Shown here: piece by piece, positions 1 to 11,190 of the stretch | Layout of the letters: each line of letters begins with the position of its first letter | How positions within the stretch are numbered: the first letter of the stretch is position 1 | DNA from: Aquilaria yunnanensis | Lineage: Eukaryota > Streptophyta > Magnoliopsida > Malvales > Thymelaeaceae | DNA length: 64,000 nucleotides | NCBI GenBank assembly: GCA_039654915.1 | Contig: CM077594.1 | Location: 88,922,893 to 88,986,892 of the forward strand | Direction: 5' to 3' | The notes under the pieces: generated by a model | Databases searched by the model: none | What the model was told of the DNA's origin: nothing | What the model saw: only the letters and a program-made list of their open reading frames with translations | Translations under genes and position numbers: made by a program

Positions 1-1963
1 CCTAGGGTGCGATTGTAGGGAGCTTGCTTTGAATTAGAAAATCCTGGTTTTTCTCATTCGGGACTAAAATGAGGCGACTACTCTTTGACTCTGGTTTCTG
101 AGTCACAGTTGCTAACGGGCAAATGCGTGTGTACTAGTGCTTGTGCTTGCTGATTAGAGGATGCCCCGGTAGTCAGTAGGGGGCTAATAACTTGAGTGAA
201 AAGTAGGAGACGATCAGAGTTATCTTATATAGGCTATTTGCGCTTAACGAATTAGAAGATGTTGCCAATGACCGGGTATATATAAGAGTTGGATGCGAAC
301 CCCTCCCATGAGAAATGAGCCTAGCAGCTCCCCCGAAACCTCTTATTTCGGTCCTTAAGCTAACTACGACTAGTCAGGAATTGCGTCAGAGAAGAGATGT
401 AAGTAACAATAGTGCAAAATTCGGTGGCGGAGATCCACAAAAGAAAAGGTAACCGAATGCCTTTCTATTCTTTTTTTTTTTCTTTTTCTAAGCTTAAGCT
501 CTTTTTTCTAAGTCCTGTAAGCCATCGAAAACACTTTTTCGAGGAAGAGTTCAATACACTGGGAGAAAACTGAATCAAGTAGGTTAAGGCCAGTTTGAAA
601 GCAATCCGCTTAAAAGCCATCAAGAAAAAAAGAAAAAAAATAAAGATAAAAAGCACAGCCCTAAACAAAGGTAGCTAGTCATAAAAAGGGCCTCCCACTT
701 GTTTGGGCAGGGGCAATCTAACTCAATCTTTTCTTTTGAAGACCTTTGAAAGTGTTTATCATCTTTTTTTTGGAAAAGAAAAAGGTACTTTTCTTTAGCT
801 TTAGAATCAAACCAGTCTTTATTCCTGTGAGTGGTAGTCTAGGATTTCTCTTTTGAGCAGTACGAAGAGTGATTAGTTCTTTTCCTCTTAGTTTCTAGCC
901 CTATACAGAGAGAGGGGATACCTGCAAGTAATCGAAAAAAGGCCTTGCACCTTGCATTTGCTGCCATGGCCTTCTATAGTTGGGACGTTAATAGGGTAGG
1001 TGCATAGGAGAGGGTAAGAAAAAGAAGATAGACCATTCTTATCCTTGCTAGTAGTTTATGTAGTGGCATCCGTGCTTGTAAATAGTCGGGTTCGCCTTTG
1101 TATCAGTAATGTGCTTTTTTCTCCTTAGTTTCGTATACGAAGGCAAGACAGAGATTGCCCAACTTAATGAGATTTCCAAAACAAAACCTCATAAGAGAGA
1201 ATAGGGATACCTTGTTGGATAAAAGGATAATGTATAGTCATACCAGTCCTAATAGATCTACCTATAATAAGAGGTATAAGGTGTATAACAGTCATGGGGC
1301 TACTAGTAGTATCTGTCTTTCCCATGAAATTACCAAGTTTCCTGAGGTTAACGATTGGAGGGGCTTTAATTTCTTCCAATACAAGTCATTCCCGGCCTGT
1401 CCCTGTCCTTTAGGCATCTCTTCTCGGGCAGCTCGCAAACCATACTTCCAAGAGTCAACGAGTATAGAAGAAAAAGTTTCTCAAAAAATCTTTCTATTGA
1501 ATGACTCATCTGCGTATCAAGCTTCAAAGAATATCATATAAAAAGAGAATCCAATTGATAAGAAAGCGAGTAAGCCAACGGCGTCCCTGTATGCTTGCTT
1601 TTCTGTGAGCCAGTGAAAGTTTCAGTTAGAGTTGAATAGGATACAAGCAAATCCTTTTCCTCGATAGGAAGTCTAATAGGCGAGGATAGTTTCCCTCCCG
1701 GATCTTTGAGTTGGAGTTTGTTTCAGTGATTCTCATTGCAAGTTTTGTTACACCCCTTTCTGCTACATCCCATAAGCCAACAGCATTTCAAAAGCCATTC
1801 CAGGAAGATCGGTAACTGATTCTTAATTGTCATATTACCTATTATCCTTGTTACAGTTATACTCAAGTTTTTTGTCAAAGTCTTTATGACTCGGCCGCGT
1901 AACCAGATTTACGTCGCCAGCACCTCAGTTCCACGCGGGCCGGCCGAGTGCGGCGCTCCGTAG

Positions 1964-2380
1964 GACGATGACGCAGAAAAGGAGCGTCTACGCAAACAAA
2001 TCCGCAAGGCGATGGCGAGACTCCTTCAAAAATTCTGTGACCGGTATTGTAAGGGTATGGGCTTCTGCGGCAAGCATTGCTCCCGCAGAAGACAGGGCTT
2101 TTCTTTTTTGGAAGCGGCAGATGACATCGCCGCAAATTCATTTTTTTATAGATCTCCAGAGGCGAATGTCAGCGCCCTCCAGAATCTCCGGAATTATATT
2201 AGGCGGTATCACTCACAGTCTTAGAAGTGGGGAGATGACATTAATGAGCACTGGCTCTTTGATGTTTTACAGCGCCTTCCCCCATCTAGGGATGATTTCT
2301 TGTTTAGAGGTTCAATAAGGGACAGGTTGGTTCGAGGACTCGTTGGTCAAAGGAAAGATGGAAACAGGGGAGTTGGCTGA
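1964..2380 (+). pseudogene. Unassigned open frame upstream of rps7, one in-frame stop
   Basis: After a TAG at 1961-1963 a single frame runs to a TGA at 2378-2380, interrupted only by a TAG at 2222-2224. The first ATG is at 2012. Both halves have coding-like composition, rich in Arg and Leu. I do not recognise the protein. It could be a mitochondrial ORF of the donor genome, with the TAG either original or acquired after transfer. Its position about 90 bp before rps7 suggests co-transcription in the donor, but that is inference. Confidence 0.3.
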
Positions 2381-2468
2381 TAAAGATGGACAGTAACGAT
2401 TGCGTAATCTCAATTTTTCGGCCTCGTCTTCGAAAGCGGCTTCCAATTGCTCGGAAATTCTCAGCTAT

Positions 2469-2915
2469 ATGGGGGGCTTGGATGGTGAGCAAAAACAATT
2501 GATCAAGAAGTTGGTCAACTTTCGCATGAAGGAAGGTAAAAGAACGAGAGTTCGTGCTATTGTTTATCAAACTTTTCATCGCCCAGCTCGAACTGAATGC
2601 GATGTAATCAAACTTATGGTTGATGCCGTAGAGAATATAAAGCCTATATGCGAAGTGGAAAAAGTAAGAGTAGCAGGTACTATTTATGATGTCCCTGGGA
2701 TTTTAGCCAGGGATCGTCAACAAACCTTAGCTATTCGTTGGATCCTTGAAGCAGCTTTCAAACGACGTATAAGCTACAGGATAAGCTTAGAGAAATGTTC
2801 ATTTGCTGAGATACTGGATGCTTACCGAAAGAGGGGAATTGTACGTAAGAAAAGGGAGAATCTTCATGGACTGGCTTCCACCAATCGAAGTTTCGCACAT
2901 TTCAGATGGTGGTAA
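2469..2915 (+). CDS. rps7: Mitochondrial-type ribosomal protein S7 (transferred copy)
   Basis: The frame encodes 148 aa, the usual length of plant mitochondrial S7, starting at an ATG followed by [14 protein letters not shown] and ending in the conserved SFAHFRWW tail. Recognisable S7 blocks include [24 protein letters not shown] and [21 protein letters not shown]7 binds 16S-type rRNA in the head of the small ribosomal subunit. The frame is open upstream back to 2400, but no earlier ATG fits the family. No stop or frameshift is present. Compared with what I remember of plant copies there are a few substitutions (for example after FRM near residue 20). No intron, targeting peptide or nuclear promoter is evident, so a functional nuclear gene is unlikely; it is best read as an intact passenger in transferred mitochondrial DNA. 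Confidence 0.85.
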   Translation: MGGLDGEQKQLIKKLVNFRMKEGKRTRVRAIVYQTFHRPARTECDVIKLMVDAVENIKPICEVEKVRVAGTIYDVPGILARDRQQTLAIRWILEAAFKRRISYRISLEKCSFAEILDAYRKRGIVRKKRENLHGLASTNRSFAHFRWW

Positions 2916-3480
2916 AGTAAGACCACATAAAGAGCTCTTCCTCATTCAGTCAGATTCTTCAGTAAGATATGGTTTTACCCTTTTCCTTTTTGTTTGAATT
3001 TTCATATAGAAAGCCGGCCTTCCTCCATTCATTCATTGCGTTGAGAAATCCATAGGGGGCCCGCCCCCGTTATGCATTACATGAAATGACCTTTCTTTGT
3101 ATGACTTTTCTTTTGTCTCAGGTCGCGAAAGAAAGATCAATCAAACAAAACAAAAAAAGAGGCCATGAATGAAGAAGTTGGGCCTTTCACCCTCTTTCGT
3201 CTGACTCGGGAAGCTGATCTGAGAAATGCACTTCAAAGGGAGGGCCCATGTTGGTATAGCCGAACATAAAAGATTTCAAATAAAAAAAAAGAGGGATAGA
3301 GAGGGAGAAAACAAAACGGAACCTATAGCCCCCCGGGCTAAAGAAAGAAAAGTAAGGATTCTCGTTTTCCGCATACGCGTGCTGTGAAAAAAAAGTCCAT
3401 TTTTCTAATAGAGAAAGAGAGCGATTCGTCTACTTTCTTAAAAGGTAACGGAACAAACTTCAGGTACTTCTTTTTCTACT

Positions 3481-3660
3481 TGGTTGATCGATTCAAGGGC
3501 ATCAAACCATATGACTGGTAATGTCTCTCTTCTCACCAAGTCTACCCCCTCCTCTTTCTTCTATATTTACTGCTGATGGGACTGCCTTATCTCTTTCCTC
3601 TGTTGGTAATATGTTTTCTTCATGTTCTTCTCTTAGTCTTTCGTTGACTGGAGTCTTTCA
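3481..3660 (+). pseudogene. Ty1/copia protease fragment
   Basis: At 3481 the frame reads W-L-I-D-S-R-A-S-N-H-M-T-G-N. This matches the copia gag-pre-integrase/protease signature, in which the catalytic triplet is normally D-S-G; here the Gly codon has become Arg, so the active site is lost. Downstream, after a frameshift, a TADGT-like and then an FHVPRL-like block follow, both typical of the region after copia protease. Frames are broken and the piece is short. It sits between the rps7 segment and the gypsy element at 3917, and may have travelled with the mitochondrial DNA. Confidence 0.6.
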
Positions 3661-3916
3661 TGTTCCACGGCTTGTTACCTAATTCGGATGAAGAAGACTC
3701 TTGCAACTTATTATCCTTTCAGATAAGAAGAATAGGTTGTCTATTTTCAATATTGGAAAAGGCCTTCAGGATACATAAAATTATTGAAAGAAATTATTCA
3801 ACTCAAACAAAGAATCAGTCTAGCGACTTCCTTACTAAGCTTTCAGTAAGGAGTAAGAGTGAAAACAACCTCTTCTAGCCAAGTGACTGCCATCACTTGG
3901 CCCATATAGGTCCAAG

Positions 3917-4926
3917 TGACATGATCAAGGAAGGCATACCCAAGGAAGGCAAGGACCCATTGAAGGTTTCTAGTGGACCAATGACAAGGAAGAAAGCTAA
4001 AGAGCTTACTAGTGAACTTCAAGCCTTTGTTTCAAGCTTCTTCATAGAGAATGGACATGGAACTTCACAAGGAGCTGCTGGAACTTTCAAAACACCATAT
4101 GAGGATGATGGCTATGCTTGGTACTCAGTCCTAGAGTGCCTAGACAAGTCACAAGGCACGGAACCCCAAGGGCACCCCTTAAGCGCACTCTTGGAGCCTC
4201 CTTGAAGTGTTTCAAGGCCATTTTGCCTCTACAAGCAGGATATTTGAGCTCTTCCTTTTCAAGACCTCTTTTCAACATTTAATAGGAATAATCACGTCAT
4301 TGGAACTCAAATATTCAAGCTTGGAGCTGAAGATACAAGCAAAAATCCTAAAGAGCCCAAAGTGTACCCGAGAATACCATTTGGGGGTTTTTAGGGCCAA
4401 ACTTGTATTTGCACTTTATTTTCTTTAATTTCATGATTATTTACATTATTTAGGATGTTATTTAGGCTATGGAATTAATTCAGGTCACTTAGGACAAGTG
4501 GCATACGCTGCACACCTAAAACAAGATTGAAGGGATGTAGGAGTCCTAATTTGACTAGGTTTTCTTGAGTCCTTTGTAACTAGGTTTTCTTGAGTCCTTT
4601 GTAACTAGGTTTCCTAGGTGACTTGGGCTGCGAATTTTGGCTTGTCTTTTACCCCAATTTAGGCCTATAAATAGGCACATATTCTGGATGTCAAACACAG
4701 CTTTCAACTGAAATAATATTGCTACTTTGGAGAGAATTCTCTTTGGTTCTTTGTGGACTACCTTGGTGCACAAGTTACTTGTGTTATTGGTTTTCTTATA
4801 CTTCTTGTTTCTAATCACAGGTTGATTAAGGGTGGGAGTTTAAATCCAGTCTCTTAAATGTCTTGTAGAGCTTGAAAAATATCTTAAGCACGTTTCATGG
4901 TCTTTATACTATTGGGGTTCACATTA
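3917..4926 (+). repeat. 5' LTR of the gypsy element
   Basis: 1010 bp, starting TGACATGATC and ending ...CATTA where the 3' copy ends CATCA. It is longer than the 3' LTR only because of a 25-bp tandem duplication near 4552-4604. A TATA box (CTATAAATA, about 4665-4673) marks the likely U3/R region. The first 290 bp contain an open frame with a GPMTRKKAKEL motif, a tail of the polyprotein that reads into the LTR in related elements. Confidence 0.92.
4552..4604 (+). repeat. 25-bp tandem duplication in the 5' LTR
   Basis: The unit beginning ACTAGGTTTTCTTGAGTCCT occurs twice in tandem here and once in the 3' LTR (about 10844). It fully explains the 1010 versus 985 bp length difference, so no other net indel separates the LTRs. 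Confidence 0.85.
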
Positions 4927-4928
4927 GT

Positions 4929-4941
4929 TGGTATCAGAGCC
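4929..4941 (+). other. Primer binding site, tRNA-Met type
   Basis: TGGTATCAGAGCC lies 2 bp downstream of the 5' LTR. It is the standard initiator tRNA-Met complement used by many plant copia elements and chromoviruses and would prime minus-strand DNA synthesis. Confidence 0.92.
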
Positions 4942-5814
4942 ACAAGTTCTATCCGAAGGACATATCTTTGTGTTCTTATTTACCTTTATTTTTCTTTCAA
5001 TTTTTCTAGTAATTTCATTTTTTAATTCTCTGTTTTAATCTTTTGTTGTCTTGTTTCAAGTCTGTGTTCTTTATTTCCAGCCTTGTTTCCAATCAAACAA
5101 CCAAAAACAACAAAAAGAAGTCAATTCATGTTACCTTGTGTTCTAGGTTTTAATCCGTTTGTTCTATTTTGTTCTTATCTTTCTGTTTCATGTCCAGCCC
5201 TATTAATCTCTCTTGTTTTCATTGTTTCCAGCATCCTAGAGTTAAGAAAACACTAAAAAAAGAAAGATCCAAGTTCAGCAAGTTTCAGTATTAAAAAGTT
5301 ATTTCAAATTGTGCAAAATTTCAATAGTTTCTTGTCTTGGCCAAAAGGAAATCTAACTTTTTTTCTTTGGCAACAAGGAACTTCAAGAAGAAAGTTGTTT
5401 TAGCATCAAACAGCAAGCAAAAAAAAAAAAAAAAAAGGAGAAAAATAAAGAACAAAGGAAAGAAAGGAAAAGAAAGGAGTTTGCAAAAGAAGTTTGCACA
5501 AAGTGTTTTGGTTTTTTGCGCCCACAAACCCTATCCCTTTGTTTTGAGCCTAAAGATTTTCTTTATGGTTCTTGTAATTATCAATTGTAAGAGCTTCCTA
5601 GAGTCTTTTAAAGCTTGTTTAGCCCACCTCTTTTGGAGTCAAAATTGTTTTCAAGAATTCAAGTTTTCTTGTGTGCTTTACGAACAGTTTTCTTAAAATT
5701 TTTGAGAACTCTTTAAATAGCAATATTCTCATTAACAAATTGAGTGTTTGAGTGTTCATCTTTTGAGTGAAACACGTGAAGTGAGTGTGTGTAAGGATAT
5801 TTGATTTCAGGAGT

Positions 5815-7050
5815 ATGGAGGGCCAGGAGGATAGGAGGATAGAAGTGAGACATAATAAGGAGCCTGCCATGAGAGAACTTCAAGAAACTCTCAATAGACT
5901 TGTAAGGAGAATTGAAGCATAGACTTGAGATTGCCAAGGAGACCTAATCCCATCTTGCAACCAATAAGAGGTCCAAGGAGAGAAGAACCTAAGGAGGAAG
6001 AAGGAATTTGGCATGACCATGGGCTTCCAATGAGGGGGGAGCCAAGGGAGGACAATAATCTTAACTCCATTAAACTTACCATTCCATCCTTCCAAGGGAG
6101 GAGTGATCCGAATGCATATTGGGAATGGGAGCAAAAGATTGAGATGGTGTTTGAATGCCATCACTATTCTGAAGAAAAGAAGGTTAAATTGGCTACTATT
6201 GAGTTCACTGATTATGCTCTTGTATAATGGAACCAGATTGTCATTTCTAGGAGAAGGAATGAGGGGGAACCCATCAATACATGGAGAGCCCTTAAAGCAT
6301 TGATGAGGATGAGATTTGTGCCTAGTTAATACTATAGAGATCAACACCTCAAGCTTCAAAGGCTTGTGCAAGGCCAAAGGAGTGTGGAGGACTACTACAA
6401 GGACTTGGAGATGACCTTGACCCGAGCCAATATCATTGAAGATGAAGAGGCCACCATTACTAGATTCATCAATGGCCTTAATCATGATATTGCCAACAAA
6501 GTGAAAATGGTGCCATATGTCAACATGGAGGATTTGCTTCACCATGCCACTAAGGTTGAGAGGATCATCAAAAGGTCTAAGGAATCCAAAATGTCTCAAT
6601 GGGGAAGCTCTACGTAGAGGGGAGCATGGAGCAAAGAAGCAGCTAAGCCAAAAGTAGAGGCCACCAAAGGAGGCTTGTCTCGGCCTTAACAAGATAAGTC
6701 CAAAGCTCTAACTAAAAAAGCACCTAAGACAAGGGAAATTGAGTGCTTCAAGTGTATAGGCAAGGGGCACTATATGAGAGATTGGCCAAACAAGAAGGTT
6801 ATGATTCTTAAGGATGATAGAGAGATCACATCCGAGGATGAAGATGCCATGAAGGAGACACCACCTTTGGAGGATGATGAGCAAAACACACTTGAGCCCG
6901 ATGAGGGAAATTTTGCATTTGTGGCAAGGAGAGCTCTAAGTGTGCAAGCCAATGAGGAAACCAATCAAAGAGAATGCATCATTCACACTAGGTGTCGAGT
7001 CAAAGACCAAGTGTGCAGCCTCATTATTGATGGAGGAAGTTGCCCAATGT
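5815..7050 (+). pseudogene. Gypsy gag with zinc knuckle and protease start (broken)
   Basis: An ATG at 5815 opens a frame that stops at 5920-5922; gag continues in other frames at 5925-6226, 6366-6617 and 6774-7049. Retrotransposon gag signatures include YWEWEQKIEMVF, the RSVEDYYKDLEM block and an acidic linker. The zinc knuckle near 6747-6790 reads CFKCIGKGHYMRDW, so the fourth ligand (Cys in CCHC) is Trp and metal binding is lost. The protease motif IIDGGSC is visible just before the stop at 7047-7049, followed by a frameshift. Several stops look like C-to-T or G-to-A changes, typical of decay of methylated DNA. Gag would form the particle and bind RNA. Confidence 0.85.
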
Positions 7051-7487
7051 AACAAGCTCAACCATAGTGAAGAAGCTGAAGCTTCCTATACAAAAGCACC
7101 CACAACCATATAGATGATCAAGTTCTTTGTGATGTTGTTCCTATGCAAGCTTGTCACATTTTGCTTGGGAGGCCATGACAATTTGATAAGAAAGTCACAT
7201 ATGATGGAGAGAAGAATTTGCACTCATTTGTTCATGAAGGAATACCGGTTACACTTACTCCACTTTCACCACAACAAGTCTTGGAAGATCAAAGGAAACT
7301 TCAAAGTAAGGTTGAGAGAAAAGTAAATGAGAGGAAAGTTGAGGGCAAAAGTGAAGAGGGGAAAACCGAGAGAACAAATGAGAGATAAAGTGAGAAGAGT
7401 GAACATGAGGGGAAGAAGAGTGAAGAGCTCACGAGAGAAAAGAATGAGAGGAAGTTAAGTGGAAACAAATAGTGATATATTGAAAAA

Positions 7488-8290
7488 ATGAATTATGTGA
7501 GGAAAATCATTCAAGCACAAAGACCAGTGCTTCTTTTAATTTACAAAGAGTCTTTTCTTGTTATCAATGATCTAACATATCTTCCTAGTGTTGTTGTGTC
7601 TTTGTTGAAAGACTTTGAAGATGTGTTCCCTAAAGACCCGAAAGGTTTACCTCTAATTAGAGACATTGAGCATCAAATTGACTTAGTCCCAAGTGCACCT
7701 ATTCCAAATAGGCCAGCTTATAGAACCAATCCCAATGAGACTAAGGAGATTGAGAAGCAAGTGAATGAGTTGTTGGCTAAAGGCTTTGTGAGGGAAAGCA
7801 TGAGTCCTTGTGCCGTACCTATCCTTTTAGTGCTTAAAGAGGATGGTTCATGGTGCATGTGCATGGATTGTAAGCCAGTCAACAAAATTACTGTAAAGTA
7901 TAGACATCCTATCCCTAGACTTGATGACATGCTTGATGAGTTGTATAGTTCTACTTTGTTTTCAAAGATTGATTTGAAAAGTGTGTACCATCAAATTTGG
8001 ATGAGGGAAGTGGATGAATGGAAAATTGTTTTAAAACAAAATTTGGACTTTATGAATGGTTAGTTATTCCTTTTGGATTAACTAATGCTCCTAGTATTTT
8101 CATGAGACTTATGAACTATGTCTTGCGTGACTTCATTGGTAGGTTTGTTGTTGTTTATTTTGATGATATCTTAGTATATAGCAAGAACCTAGAAGAGCAT
8201 GTTGGACACCTCACACAAGTACTAAGCATTTTAAGAGGTCAAAAGTTGTATGCTAACTTGAAGAAGTATTCTTTTTTGTGTTGATAAAGT
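7488..8290 (+). pseudogene. Gypsy reverse transcriptase domain (broken)
   Basis: The pre-RT linker (EDVFPKDPKGLP) and RT fingers (NRPAYRTNP, CAVPILLVLKEDGSW) are in the 7488 frame. After a frameshift near 8020-8040 the palm continues ([16 protein letters not shown]), with the catalytic [11 protein letters not shown] motif near 8157-8190. A second frameshift follows near 8280. The motif order and the YFDD box identify a Ty3/gypsy polymerase that would copy element RNA into DNA; this copy cannot make a full protein. Confidence 0.92.
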
Positions 8291-8302
8291 TGTGGTTTTG
8301 TT

Positions 8303-9085
8303 GTGAGTTCACATGGAATTGAGGTGGATAAAGAGAATGTAAAAGCCACACAAGAATGGCCGACGCTAACTTCCATAACTGAGGTAAGATCATTCCATGG
8401 GTTAACTAGCTTCTATAGGAGGTTTGTAAGGAATTTTTCTTCCATTGCTGCATCTTTAACTGAAGTTATAAAGAAGAATGTTGGATTTAAATGGGGGAAA
8501 GCTCAAGAGGAGGCTTTCGGGTTACTAAAAAAAAGGTTATGCAATGCACCACTTCTAACTTTGCCTAATTTTGCTAATGCTTTTAAAGTTGAATGTGATG
8601 CTTCAGGTATAGACATTGGAGCTGTGTAGATGCAAGGAAGCCAACCCATTGCATACTTTAGTGAGAAGTTAAATGGTGCTACCTTGAACTATCCTACTTA
8701 TGACAAAGAGCTTTATGCTTTGATAAGAGCTTTGGAGACTTGGCAACACTACTTGTGGCCGAAAGAGTTTGTTATCCACACTAACCATCAAGCCCTTAAG
8801 TTTCTTAATGGGCAAGGTAAGTTGAATAGGAGGCATACTAAATGGGTAGAATTCATTGAGTCATTCCCATATGCTATCAAATACAAGCAAGGTAAGGATA
8901 ATGTAGTGGTGGATGCACTTTCTAGAAGGTATGCTTTACTTTCGACTTTAGATGCTAAAGTTTTGGGTTTTGAACACTTGAAAGATTTGTATGCTTCTGA
9001 TGATGATTTTGGTGAGATTTATGCTAAATGTTCAAAATTTGCTTTTGAGAAGTTCTATCAAGTTAATGGGTTTCTTTTCAAATAA
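8303..9085 (+). pseudogene. Gypsy RT connection and RNase H domain (broken)
   Basis: The connection (EVRSFHGLTSFYRRF) leads into RNase H (ECDASG near 8590, then [17 protein letters not shown]). A TAG at 8627-8629 interrupts the frame. The HTDH motif usual in RNase H reads H-T-N-H near 8778-8789, replacing an active-site Asp with Asn. The DALSRR segment that ends RNase H is intact near 8910-8930. A TAA at 9083-9085 closes the frame. Confidence 0.9.
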
Positions 9086-9091
9086 AAAAGG

Positions 9092-10213
9092 TTGTGTATT
9101 CCCAAGACATCTTTGAGGGAATTACTCACAAAGGAAGCTCATTGTGGAGAACTTATGGGACACTTTGGACAAGCCAAATCCTTGCTTACCTTGAAAGAGC
9201 ATTATCATTGGCCAAACATGGTAAAGGATGTAAGGAAGGTTTGTGATCAATGCATAGCATGTAGGAAGGCTAAGTCCACTCATACTTCATAAGGATTATG
9301 CACACCACTTCCTACACCTAGTCATCCATGGGTTGATACTTCAATGGATTTTATTATTGGATTGCCTAGGACTAAAGGAAACTGAGACTCAATCTTTGTT
9401 GCAGTTGATAGATTTTCTAAGATGGCTCACTATATTCCATGCAATAAGACTAATGATGCTATACATGTTGCTGAATTATTTTTCAAGGAAGTTGTTAAGC
9501 TTCATGGGGTTCCAAGAACCATAGTTTCGGATAAGGACACTAAGTTTCTAAGCCACTTTTGGAGGACTTTATGGGGAAAGCTTGGTACTAAGCTTTTGTT
9601 TTCTACATCTTGCTACCCACAAACTGATGGGCAAACTGAGGTAACAAATAAGACCTTAGGTTTTATGCTTAAAGCTATCATTGGAAAAAACTTGAAATCT
9701 TGGGAAAATTGTTTGCCTCATGTAGAGTTTGCTTACAATAGATCCATGCATTCTACTCCTAGTTTGTCACCTTTTGAGATTGTTTATGGTTTCAATCCTT
9801 TAACCCTATTAGATCTTTTTCCATTACCTACTCATGAGGTTTCTAGTTTGGATGGTAGTAAAAGGGCCGAAAGCATCAAAAGGTTGCATGAAATGGCTAA
9901 GCAACAAATTGAGCACAAAAATCAATAAGTTGCTAAGAAAGCCAACCAAGGCCGAAGGAGAGTTATCTTTGAGCCTATAGATTGGGTTTGGTTGCACATG
10001 AGGAAGGAGAAATTTCTAGCTACAAGAAGAACTAAGCTTCATCCAAGAGGAGATGGTCCATTCAAAGTCATTAAGAAGATCAATAACAATGCATACATGT
10101 TAGACTTGCCAGGTGAGTACAATGTGAATGTTACTTTCAACGTTTTTGATTTGTCCTTGTTTGAACATGCAGATTCGTGGACAAATCCTTCTAAGGAGGG
10201 GGAGTTGATATGA
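9092..10213 (+). pseudogene. Gypsy integrase (broken)
   Basis: The HHCC zinc-binding region (GHFGQAKSLL ... CDQCIACRKAK) lies at 9092-9290 and ends at a TAA. The catalytic core follows: a TGA near 9385, [12 protein letters not shown], the [10 protein letters not shown] block and [12 protein letters not shown]. After a TAA at 9926-9928 the C-terminal domain continues (MRKEKFLATRRTKL, PRGDGPFKVIKKIN, LPGEYNVNVTFNV). The frame ends at the TGA that forms the first bases of the LTR region (10211-10213). No chromodomain is visible. A GPM-K-RKKAK motif, a common polyprotein tail, continues in a shifted frame inside the 3' LTR. Confidence 0.92.
10193..10204 (+). other. Polypurine tract
   Basis: AAGGAGGGGGAG lies one base before the 3' LTR start at 10206, the expected place of the plus-strand primer. 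Confidence 0.85.
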
Positions 10214-11190
10214 TCAAAGAAGGCATACCCAAGGAAGGCAAAGACCCATTGAAGGTTTATAGTGGACCAATGAAAAGGAAGAAAGCTAAAAAGCTCACTA
10301 GTGCATGTCAAGCCTTTGTTTCAAGCTTCTTCATGGAGAATGGACATGGAACTTCACAAGGAGTTGCTGAAACTTTCAAGACACCATATGAGGATGATGG
10401 CTATGCTTGGTGCTCAGTCCTAGAGTGCCTAGACAAGTCACAAGGCAAGGAACCCCAAGGGCACCCCTTAAGTGCACTCTTGGAGCCACCTTGAAGTGTT
10501 TCAAGGCCATTTTGCCTCTACAAGCTGGATCTTTAAGCTCTAACTTTTCAAGACCTCTTTCCAACATTTAAGAGGAATAATCACGCCATTGGAACTCAAA
10601 TATTTAAGCTTGGAGCTAAAAATACAAGCAAAAACCCTAAAGAGCCCAAAGTGCACCCGAGAAGACCATTTGGGGGTTTTTAGGGCCAAACTTGTATTTG
10701 CACTTTATTTTCTTTAATTTCATGATTATTTACATTATTTAGGATGTTATTTAGGCTATGGAATTAATTCAGGTCACTTAGGACAAGTGGCATACGCTGC
10801 ATACCAAAAACAAGGTTGAAGGGATGTAGGAGTCCTAGTTTGACTAGGTTTTCTTGAGTCCTTTGTAACTAGGTTTCCCAGGTGACTTGGGCTACGAATT
10901 TTGGCTTGTCTTTTACCCCAATTTAGGCCTATAAATAGGCACATATTCTGGATGTAAAACACAGCTTTCAACTGAAATAATATTGCTACTTTGGAGAGAA
11001 TTCTCTTTGGTTCTTTATGAACTACCTTGGTGCATAAGTTACTTGTGTTCTTGGTTTTCTTATACTTCTTGTTTCTAATCACAGGTTTATTAAGGGTGGG
11101 AGTTTAAATCCAGTCTCTTTAATGTCTTATGGAGCTTGAAAAATATCTTGAGCGTGTTTCATGGTCTTTATACCATTGGGGTTCGCATCA
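10206..11190 (+). repeat. 3' LTR of the gypsy element
   Basis: 985 bp, starting TGATATGATC and ending CATCA directly before the CCAAG duplication. A TATA box (CTATAAATA) is at about 10929-10937. An open frame at 10210-10494 encodes the GPMKRKKAK-containing tail. Confidence 0.93.

Larger units (their letters stand above)
1..3480. other. Mitochondrial-genome-derived segment (NUMT-like)
   Basis: Seen: a block unlike the rest of the window, with a compact, intronless, uninterrupted ribosomal protein S7 frame of the plant mitochondrial type at 2469-2915, no recognisable nuclear gene structure, and flanks resembling plant mitochondrial spacer (mixed base composition, purine runs). Known: angiosperm nuclear genomes often carry mitochondrial inserts, and plant mitochondrial DNA itself holds copia fragments. 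Inferred: the block is a fairly recent mitochondrial insert. The left edge lies outside the window. The right edge is placed where copia protease coding sequence begins at about 3481, but that fragment may have been part of the mitochondrial donor, which would move the edge to about 3880. A misjoined assembly is an alternative. Confidence 0.6.

Noticed and set aside
1155..1541. 128-codon frame in the organelle-derived block
   Set aside because: No recognised motif and an opposing frame overlaps; a chance frame cannot be excluded, so it is not annotated as a gene.
4087..4278. Minus-strand 63-codon frame, also present at 10376-10567
   Set aside because: It is the antisense of the LTR; its repetition only reflects two LTR copies, not a conserved gene.
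5337..5696. 119-codon Lys-rich frame
   Set aside because: It lies in the untranslated leader of the gypsy element and is driven by an A-rich run.
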